Source: Zoogloea sp035335645
GTDB lineage: Bacteria; Pseudomonadota; Gammaproteobacteria; Burkholderiales; Rhodocyclaceae
Assembly (NCBI GenBank): GCA_035335645.1
Contig: DAOQMM010000115.1
Span: 1 to 11,348, forward strand
Direction of reading: 5' to 3'
DNA length: 11,348 nt
The translations under genes and the position numbers were made by a program. This document shows, piece by piece, positions 6,878-11,348 of the stretch (within the stretch, counting starts at the first letter, position 1; every line of letters starts with the position of its first letter). Under the pieces are notes generated by a model that worked only from the letters and a program-made list of their open reading frames with translations, ran no database searches and was not told the origin of the DNA.

Positions 6878-7519
6878 TTATTCCGCGAGCCCGTGCTTGA
6901 GCCCGTAGTGGGTCAGTTCGGCATTGTTGCGCAGATGCATCTTTTCGAGCAGCCGGGCGCGATACACGCTGACGGTCTTGACCGACAGGTTGAGCGCCTC
7001 GGCGATCTCGGTGGGCGTCTTGCCGGACGCGATCATGCACAGGGTCTGGTATTCCCGGTCGGAGAGCTTTTCGTGGGCGGGGCGCTCGGTGTCCTCGCCG
7101 ATCGCGTTGACCAGCTCTTCGGCGAGGGACGGGCTGACATACTTCTTGCCGCTGGCCACCTGGCGGATGGCGGTAACGAGGAGTTCCGGCGCGCTTTGCT
7201 TGGTGAGGTAGCCGGCCGCCCCGGATTTGAGGGCGCGGATGGCGTACTGTTCCTCCGGGTACATGCTGAGGATCAGCACCGGCAGGCGGGGGAATTCCTT
7301 CTTGATCAGCTTGAGGGCGTCGATGCCGTTGCGATCGGGCATGGAGACGTCCATCAGGACCACGTCCCATTCGCCGTTGCGCACCATCTGTACGGCCTGG
7401 ACGCCGTTCTCGGCCTCGCCGGCGACGGTGAGGTCGGGCGTGTCGGAGAGGATCTGGCGCAGACCCTGGCGGACGATGGCGTGATCGTCGGCGATCAGGA
7501 CTCGGATGGTTTTGGTCAT
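6878..7519 (-). CDS. NarL/FixJ-family DNA-binding response regulator
   Basis: The 213-residue product has a receiver domain (about 5-120) with the acidic pair D11-D12, phosphoacceptor D57 (VVLMDVSMP), the switch region LILSMYP with S85, and conserved K107. A LuxR-type helix-turn-helix (about 150-210) follows, with LSDREYQTLCMIASG, TPTEIAEALNLSVKTVSVY and a recognition helix ending RARLLEK. All key residues are present. It should be phosphorylated by the adjacent kinase and bind DNA as a dimer. The start ATG (7517-7519) overlaps the kinase TGA as ATGA, with GGAG about 10 bases upstream, so the pair is translationally coupled. The closest family style is the NarL/UvrY/DegU type. Its target genes are unknown; the palindrome just downstream of the gene is one candidate site to test. 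Confidence 0.95.
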   Translation of the reverse strand: MTKTIRVLIADDHAIVRQGLRQILSDTPDLTVAGEAENGVQAVQMVRNGEWDVVLMDVSMPDRNGIDALKLIKKEFPRLPVLILSMYPEEQYAIRALKSGAAGYLTKQSAPELLVTAIRQVASGKKYVSPSLAEELVNAIGEDTERPAHEKLSDREYQTLCMIASGKTPTEIAEALNLSVKTVSVYRARLLEKMHLRNNAELTHYGLKHGLAE

Positions 7520-9075
7520 CGCGCATGACTCCGGAGTTGGGGGGGGCGCTCGGTGGCGGTGGGGTCGTACAAGGGGGCGCGCAGGGTCAGCCGGGTGCCG
7601 TGGGGCAGGACCGGATCCACATCGAGGCGCCCGCCCAGGCTGCTCATCCGTTCGCGGATCCCGCGCAGTCCGAAGGAGCGGGGCTTCTGCAGGTCGGCGG
7701 CGTCGATGCCGACGCCGTCGTCGCTGATCTCAAGGAGCACCTCATCGCCTTCCTGGAGCAGGCGAACGCCGACCTGCGACGCGCGGGCGTGCTTGCTGAC
7801 ATTGGTGAGGGCTTCCTGGAAGACCCGGAAGAGGGCCAGCGCGGTGTCGTAGTCGGGCGCCAGGTCGTGGTCGTTGCAGAGGATCTTGACCTGGATGCCG
7901 GTGCGCTGGGCGAAGTCCTCGCCCTGGGATTCGATGGCGGCAGGCAGGCCGAAGTCCTTCAGGATGCCGGGGCGCAGTTCGCGGGTGACGCGGCCGACGG
8001 TGGCGATGGCGTCGTCCACCATGCGGCCCACGTTCCGTGCCCGCTCCCGCGCCTGGGCCGGATGGGATTCCAGCTTGGATTCCAGCAGGGACATCTCGAA
8101 CTTCATGGCCACCAGGGTTCCCCCGAGCACGTCATGGACGTCCCGCGCAATGCGTTCGCGCTCGTCTTCCTTGATGCGCTGCAGGTGGTTCGACAGGGCG
8201 GCGAGCTGGCTGCGGGATTCCCTCAGATCGGATTCGACCCGTTTGCTGTGGGTGATGTTCCACATGACGCCTTCCCACACCACTTCGCCGGCCTCGGACA
8301 GGCGCGGCGAGCTGCGCAGGTTGATCCATTTCTGCTCGCCGGAAGAGAGCTGGATGCGGCCTTCCCAGTTGAGGGTGGACAGGTGCGCGGCGGACAGGTC
8401 TGCCGCCTCGATGAAGCCCGGCAGGTCGTCGTCGAGGAGCCAGGTCATCCAGCCCGCGGAACCACCGATGAGTTCGTCCGCCGAGGTGCCGAAGAGCATG
8501 CTGGCGGCTTCGCTCAGGTACTGGAAGCCAAGCATGCCGTCGGACGTGAAGCCCATGCGGAAGACGACGCCGGGGATGTTGTCGGTAAGGGCCCGCTGGC
8601 GCGCCTCACTTTCCCGCAGGGTCTGCTCGGCCAGGCGCTTCTCGCGACGGTTGCAGACTTCGCGCAGCTCCCGCTCCACCGCCGGAATCAGGCGGTCGAG
8701 CTTGCTTTTGCTGAGGTAGTCGTGGGCACCGGCGCGCATGGCGGCGATGGCTTCATCCTCCTGGATCACGCCGGAGACGATGATGAAGGGCAGATCGAGG
8801 GCGCGTTCCTGGATCAGGCGCAGGGCGCCCTGGGCACTGAAGCCCGGCAGTTTGTGGTCGCACAGGATCACGTCCCAGGTCGTGTCGGCGAGGGCGTCGA
8901 GCAGGCCGGCTTCGGAAGCGACCCGACGGAAATGCGGGGCGTAGCCTGCGCTGCGGAAGTGATGCAGCAGCAGGAGCATGTCGTTCTCGGAGTCTTCGAT
9001 GAACAGCAGGCGGATAGGCTGGCCGGGCGCGTCACCGCCTTCCGTAAGGGCGTCTGTCTGGGGGGCGTCGGGCAT
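7516..9075 (-). CDS. Cytosolic REC-PAS-HisKA_3 sensor histidine kinase (NarX/UhpB-type)
   Basis: The 519-residue product has no membrane segment. Its order is unusual: a receiver domain first (about 21-135; acidic E27-D28, phosphoacceptor D73 in ILCDHKLPG, K123 in DYLSK), a PAS domain (about 160-280, ending in WEGVMWNITHSKR), a HisKA_3 dimerisation domain with phosphorylated H314 (ERIARDVHDVLGG), and a HATPase_c domain. The ATPase part shows the N-box FQEALTNVSKHA (419-430), the G1 box SDDGVGI (451-457) and FGLRGIRERM (468-477). It should phosphorylate the overlapping response regulator. The N-terminal receiver could accept phosphate from another kinase and modulate this one. The start ATG (9073-9075) has a weak ribosome site. 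The ligand of the PAS domain cannot be read from sequence. Confidence 0.95.
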   Translation of the reverse strand: MPDAPQTDALTEGGDAPGQPIRLLFIEDSENDMLLLLHHFRSAGYAPHFRRVASEAGLLDALADTTWDVILCDHKLPGFSAQGALRLIQERALDLPFIIVSGVIQEDEAIAAMRAGAHDYLSKSKLDRLIPAVERELREVCNRREKRLAEQTLRESEARQRALTDNIPGVVFRMGFTSDGMLGFQYLSEAASMLFGTSADELIGGSAGWMTWLLDDDLPGFIEAADLSAAHLSTLNWEGRIQLSSGEQKWINLRSSPRLSEAGEVVWEGVMWNITHSKRVESDLRESRSQLAALSNHLQRIKEDERERIARDVHDVLGGTLVAMKFEMSLLESKLESHPAQARERARNVGRMVDDAIATVGRVTRELRPGILKDFGLPAAIESQGEDFAQRTGIQVKILCNDHDLAPDYDTALALFRVFQEALTNVSKHARASQVGVRLLQEGDEVLLEISDDGVGIDAADLQKPRSFGLRGIRERMSSLGGRLDVDPVLPHGTRLTLRAPLYDPTATERPPQLRSHAR

Positions 9076-9112
9076 GACGGAACCGTGTGCTGCGTATTGG
9101 GGACGCTTTGTT

Positions 9113-9118
9113 TATAAT
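9113..9118 (+). promoter_or_regulatory. Perfect -10 (TATAAT) upstream of tRNA-Thr
   Basis: TATAAT is exact, but the -35 position (about 9090-9095, CTGCGT) is poor. Transcription from here would start near 9125 and run through about 90 bases of folded leader into tRNA-Thr. The same short region must also hold the - strand promoter of the kinase-regulator operon, for which I see no clear boxes. Confidence 0.5.
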
Positions 9119-9120
9119 CC

Positions 9121-9204
9121 GGCCCTCGTTCGGGCCTGCTGAGGTGGAAAGCATAGAGCAGGCCTCGGTCGCCCGTCCATGCCGCCGCACAAGGCGGGAC
9201 ATGG
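9121..9204 (+). other. Highly structured leader before tRNA-Thr
   Basis: Three inverted repeats lie between the -10 and the tRNA. GGCCC/GGGCC pair at 9121-9136. GGCCTGCT/AGCAGGCC pair at 9133-9140 with 9157-9164; this stem shares bases with the first, so the two are mutually exclusive. CCATGCCGCC pairs with GGCGG-GA-CATGG at 9177-9204. No T-run follows the last stem. It may be a processed 5' leader or an independent small RNA; nothing identifies a known family. Confidence 0.4.
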
Positions 9205-9218
9205 GTTCTGGAGTACCT

Positions 9219-9291
9219 GCCGGTGTAGCTCAGTTGGTAGAGCAGCGCACTTGTAATGCGAAGGTCGAGGGTTCGATTCCTTTCACCGGCA
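9219..9291 (+). tRNA. tRNA-Thr, anticodon TGT
   Basis: All four arms can be drawn. The acceptor stem is GCCGGTG with CACCGGC. The D arm is GCTC...GAGC. The anticodon loop CTTGTAA holds TGT at 9252-9254, reading ACA and probably other ACN threonine codons. The T arm has the loop TTCGATT. The anticodon stem GCGCA/TGCGA has a G-A mismatch at its outer pair. The discriminator is A at 9291, and the next bases are CCC, so the 3' CCA is not fully encoded and must be completed by the CCA-adding enzyme. Length without CCA is the standard 73. Confidence 0.97.
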
Positions 9292-9312
9292 CCCGCTTAT
9301 TCCGCGCTCTGA

Positions 9313-9327
9313 ACGCCTTTCGGGCGT
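9313..9327 (+). terminator. Weak hairpin after tRNA-Thr
   Basis: ACGCC and GGCGT flank a five-base loop 21 bases after the tRNA, followed by CTCTCCCGTTC, which is pyrimidine-rich but not a real T-run. It is a plausible but weak terminator. Confidence 0.35.
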
Positions 9328-9606
9328 CTCTCCCGTTCATCTATCCTGCATGATCCGGCGTGCATCCGGGGGCTCTGCCGGGCGTACCGGGGACGATGAG
9401 CGCCGTCCATTCCGGCACGAAAGTTATCAGATGTGCAGCGCAGACGAACCTGTCTGCTGCCCATTCTGGGTAGCCCTTCAAGGCGCGGCGGTCATTGTCC
9501 GTTAATAGTCGGAGCGGAAGGTGCTGGAGACGTGCGGCCCTCCGCCTCGGTGGCCGGACATGCCGGTCCCTGCCCAATCGACGTCTGCAGCTGGCGAGTT
9601 TCCCCC
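9328..9606 (+). other. Non-coding gap between tRNA-Thr and the FliL-like gene
   Basis: No convincing gene is seen here. A 25-codon reading frame starts at ATG 9397-9399 behind GGGG and ends at TAG 9472-9474, but nothing else supports it. An open frame on the - strand across 9341-9679 resembles no family I recognise. The promoter of the downstream gene should lie here, but no clear boxes are visible. Confidence 0.4.
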
Positions 9607-10059
9607 ATGTGCAAGTCCGCCCGAAGTGTCCTCTTCCGCCTTTTCCTGTGGTGCGCCCTCGTCGTGCCGGTGTCCGCATGGGCCAACGATCATGGAGGCG
9701 GCGGGGGCGGATCCGATCTCGTCAACATGGAGACGATCACCACCAACCTGGCGCCGGAGCCGGGGGGCAACGTGCGCTTCATCCAGCTCACGATTGCCCT
9801 GCGCCTGCACGATCCGTCAGGCGCCGCCGCGATCTCCGCCTACATGCCGCAGATCCGCAATGACATTCTGGGGCTGCTGGCGTCGCGTACGGGGGCCGAG
9901 CTGTTGATCACCAAGGCGCGCGAGGACCTGTCAGACGATATCCAGGACGCCGTGAATGCCGTGGTGGGCACCGCCGCCTACACCGACAAGAAGGGGCATG
10001 CCCATCGGGCCGAAGGCCCGGTCAAGCGCGCGCTGTTCACCACCTTCATCGTCCAGTGA
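9607..10059 (+). CDS. Orphan secreted FliL-family protein
   Basis: The 150-residue product has a signal peptide (hydrophobic core about 8-23, likely cut after SAWA at 25), then a glycine run (HGGGGGG). A domain like the periplasmic part of FliL follows, with LVNMETITTNLAPEPGG, VRFIQLTIALRL (56-67), YMPQIRNDILGLLASRTGAE (79-98), DIQDAVNAVVG and the terminal ALFTTFIVQ. FliL binds the flagellar stator and rotor region from an inner-membrane anchor. Here the N-terminus looks cleavable and no flagellar gene is nearby, so the role may differ from motility; this is inference. I chose ATG 9607-9609 because it gives a clean signal peptide. The open frame back to 9433 would add 58 residues that do not look like any leader. 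The ribosome site is weak. It is convergent with the RNase T2 gene. Confidence 0.78.
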   Translation: MCKSARSVLFRLFLWCALVVPVSAWANDHGGGGGGSDLVNMETITTNLAPEPGGNVRFIQLTIALRLHDPSGAAAISAYMPQIRNDILGLLASRTGAELLITKAREDLSDDIQDAVNAVVGTAAYTDKKGHAHRAEGPVKRALFTTFIVQ

Positions 10060-10405
10060 GGGCAGCGGCCATCGCCGCAACGTGTTCGTGCAAGGCCGAG
10101 GAGCCCGGACGGTACCCGCTTCCCTGGAGGCGTCCCCGGACCGGCGCGTCCGACGCGTGAATGTCCGGTGGGTCCTTGAACACGGTTCGTGCGGAGCGGG
10201 GGCGGCGATCTTCGTCGATCTGGGGCAACGCCGGGCAGGCGACGCGGGACGTTCCGCGTGGCGGGCTTCGACGGGGGGCGCGATCAGCGCGCCCGCCCCG
10301 GTGGCAATCAGGCGGGCATCGCGCAGTCGGTCACGTGCTCCGGCGCGGTGGCCCCTGTGATGGACGGCGCCACGCGTACGCCCTCGCGGATCACCGCCAC
10401 AGGCG
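10060..10405. other. Non-coding gap between convergent FliL-like and RNase T2 genes, with a strong hairpin
   Basis: No gene is supported. The clearest structure is GGGCGCG, a five-base loop and CGCGCCC at 10276-10294. It lies 112 bases past the RNase stop and 217 bases past the FliL-like stop and lacks a T-run, so it could be a shared, possibly Rho-assisted, end point or a chance GC-rich fold. Confidence 0.4.
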
Positions 10406-11074
10406 TCAACGCACGCTGGGGATGCGGATCGGGCCGCCGCGACAGGCATGGGTGACGCCCTTGCCGCAGGCGACGGGCGCCAGGGATGTGTTCAGACAGA
10501 GCCGGACCTCCGATAACTGCGGTCCGCTGCAGACGACGGTGACGCTGCCGGAGGGAATGCCCGGGTTGGCGGCAACAAAGGACCGGGCGATGGCGGCCGC
10601 AGTGTCGGAATGGGTCGTCGCGGGGCTTTCGAGCGGGGCGGGGACGTTGATCTGCGTGCGGGCGCGGTCCGCCGCCCGGAAGTATGCGAGGGCGCTCAGG
10701 CCGCTGCAGGTGCCGTGCTTGCGCCATTCGTGATCGATCAGGTTCTCGGCCGGGAAGATCGTCCGGCCGAATCGAACGGCTTCGGGTGTGAGGCGCTCCG
10801 GCGAGTAGCAGTCCTGCGGGAAGCCGCCGCGCGCATATTGGGGCCACAGGCCGTGAAGCACGAAGCCGTACCCCTTGCTGCACTGACTGTTGTCCGCGTG
10901 GGTCAGGCAGAAGGTGGGCGACCAGGACAGGGAGAGGACGTAATAGTCGAAGACACCCGCCCGATCGACGGTGACGCTTGCGTTCGGCGCCAGGGCGGGG
11001 CTGAGGGCCTGGGCCGGCAGGGCGAGCCCGCTCAGGGCGGTCAGCACGAGCACGCTGCGAAGGATGTAGGGCAT
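10406..11074 (-). CDS. Secreted ribonuclease T2 family protein
   Basis: The 222-residue product has a signal peptide (core about 6-20, probable cut after AQA at 23). The two catalytic blocks of the RNase T2 family are intact: CAS I FVLHGLWPQ with H74, and CAS II HEWRKHGTC with H115, E116, K119 and H120. The early YYVLSLSWSPTFC (44-56) is also typical. Eight cysteines (56, 65, 89, 123, 182, 193, 203, 211) suit disulfides in the periplasm or outside the cell. The enzyme cleaves RNA through 2',3'-cyclic intermediates with little base preference, and likely scavenges RNA for phosphate and nucleosides. I chose ATG 11072-11074 because AGGA lies seven bases upstream and it starts the signal peptide. 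A start at 11143 would add 23 residues with no signal-peptide character. A promoter candidate lies about 90 bases upstream. Confidence 0.93.
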   Translation of the reverse strand: MPYILRSVLVLTALSGLALPAQALSPALAPNASVTVDRAGVFDYYVLSLSWSPTFCLTHADNSQCSKGYGFVLHGLWPQYARGGFPQDCYSPERLTPEAVRFGRTIFPAENLIDHEWRKHGTCSGLSALAYFRAADRARTQINVPAPLESPATTHSDTAAAIARSFVAANPGIPSGSVTVVCSGPQLSEVRLCLNTSLAPVACGKGVTHACRGGPIRIPSVR

Positions 11075-11160
11075 GGACGTTCCTGGTCTGAGGGCTGGGG
11101 CGAACATGGGCACGGGGGCCGTGTGGACGCCGGGCGTATGCATGGGTGAGGCCGCTTTCC

Positions 11161-11189
11161 ATTGAAGCAGGTCGACGCGGCGATGCCAA
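11161..11189 (-). promoter_or_regulatory. Sigma-70-like promoter for the RNase T2 gene
   Basis: On the - strand TTGGCA (11184-11189) is followed by exactly 17 bases and TTCAAT (11161-11166). These match the consensus at five and four of six positions. Transcription would start near 11154, leaving an untranslated leader of about 80 bases. Confidence 0.45.
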
Positions 11190-11259
11190 CCGGGCGCCCG
11201 TCGGGCGACGGTTCACGGGGACGCAAATGCATGCTTGTGATGATGCGCCGCAAAAATAC

Positions 11260-11288
11260 TTGACTCTCTCTTTGAGGTTGTCTATTAT
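11260..11288 (+). promoter_or_regulatory. Strong sigma-70 promoter for tRNA-fMet
   Basis: TTGACT (11260-11265) and TATTAT (11283-11288) are 17 bases apart, with an A-run (11252-11256) just upstream that could act as an UP element. The tRNA begins 14 bases after the -10, as expected for a short pre-tRNA leader. Confidence 0.8.
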
Positions 11289-11301
11289 TCGCCTTCTCCG
11301 A

Positions 11302-11348
11302 CGCGGGGTGGAGCAGTCTGGCAGCTCGTCGGGCTCATAACCCGAAGG
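11302..11348 (+). tRNA. Initiator tRNA-fMet (CAT), 5' part, cut by window end
   Basis: The 5' acceptor strand CGCGGGG, D arm (GAGC...GCTC) and anticodon arm are present, with CAT at 11336-11338. The anticodon stem ends in three G-C pairs (GGG CTCATAA CCC), the hallmark of initiator tRNA, and base 1 is C, which stays unpaired in fMet tRNAs. The T arm and 3' end lie beyond the window. In E. coli the metY initiator tRNA precedes rimP-nusA-infB; whether that holds here cannot be seen. Confidence 0.95.

Noticed and set aside
7525..9117. 530-codon open frame on the + strand opposite the histidine kinase
   Set aside because: It is an antisense mirror of a high-GC gene with no recognisable motifs; the kinase frame carries every expected catalytic box.
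9433..9606. 58-residue N-terminal extension of the FliL-like protein
   Set aside because: It would bury a clean signal peptide inside the protein and has no leader character.
9341..9679. 112-codon open frame on the - strand between tRNA-Thr and the FliL-like gene
   Set aside because: Part of it looks protein-like, but there is no ribosome site or family match, and it overlaps the FliL-like signal-peptide region on the opposite strand.
10060..10405. Hidden gene or tRNA remnant in the convergent gap
   Set aside because: The reading frames are short GC-driven shadows and no cloverleaf or tRNA 3'-end duplicate could be drawn.
9219..11348. Genomic island between the two tRNA genes
   Set aside because: No integrase, direct repeat of a tRNA end, or insertion-sequence ends are visible between tRNA-Thr and tRNA-fMet.
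1..11348. CRISPR array or tandem repeats
   Set aside because: No regularly spaced repeats were seen on reading the whole window.

Overview
The window is GC-rich, and its gene content (Gram-negative secreted proteins, type IV-pilin-like genes, a NarL-type two-component pair, GGDEF and class III cyclase enzymes) points to a betaproteobacterium. It resembles the Rhodocyclales (Azoarcus/Thauera-like), but that placement is inferred from protein style and was not checked by search.

Layout. (i) 1-300, + strand: the C-terminal end of a CPA2/Kef-type cation:proton antiporter with a TrkA-C domain. (ii) 301-9075, - strand: eight genes all read in the same direction. In transcription order they are a cytoplasmic REC-PAS histidine kinase and a NarL/FixJ response regulator (overlapping by ATGA), a large GGDEF diguanylate cyclase, a small secreted protein, a PilX/GspK-like anchored protein (overlapping the previous gene by TTGA), a prepilin-like protein, a membrane class III adenylate cyclase, and another prepilin-like protein. 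(iii) 9113-9291, + strand: a perfect TATAAT, a strongly folding leader and tRNA-Thr(TGT). (iv) 9607-10059, + strand: an orphan secreted FliL-family protein. (v) 10406-11074, - strand: a secreted RNase T2, convergent with the FliL-like gene. (vi) 11260-11348, + strand: a good sigma-70 promoter and the 5' part of initiator tRNA-fMet(CAT), cut by the window end.

How the genes may work together. The centre combines three pilin-type proteins and one secreted partner with one c-di-GMP-making enzyme, one probable cAMP-making enzyme and one two-component system. Both second messengers are known to control type IV pili in proteobacteria, so a surface-appendage module under local second-messenger control is a reasonable inference; the sequence shows only proximity and shared direction. 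The anchored protein and its neighbouring prepilin share a motif order (ARDAL-G, LPCP, LPW/LPT, W/H-YAV, DR-VW). The anchored partner lacks the pilin Glu5, as tip-located GspK does. This makes the pair the most interesting item in the window.
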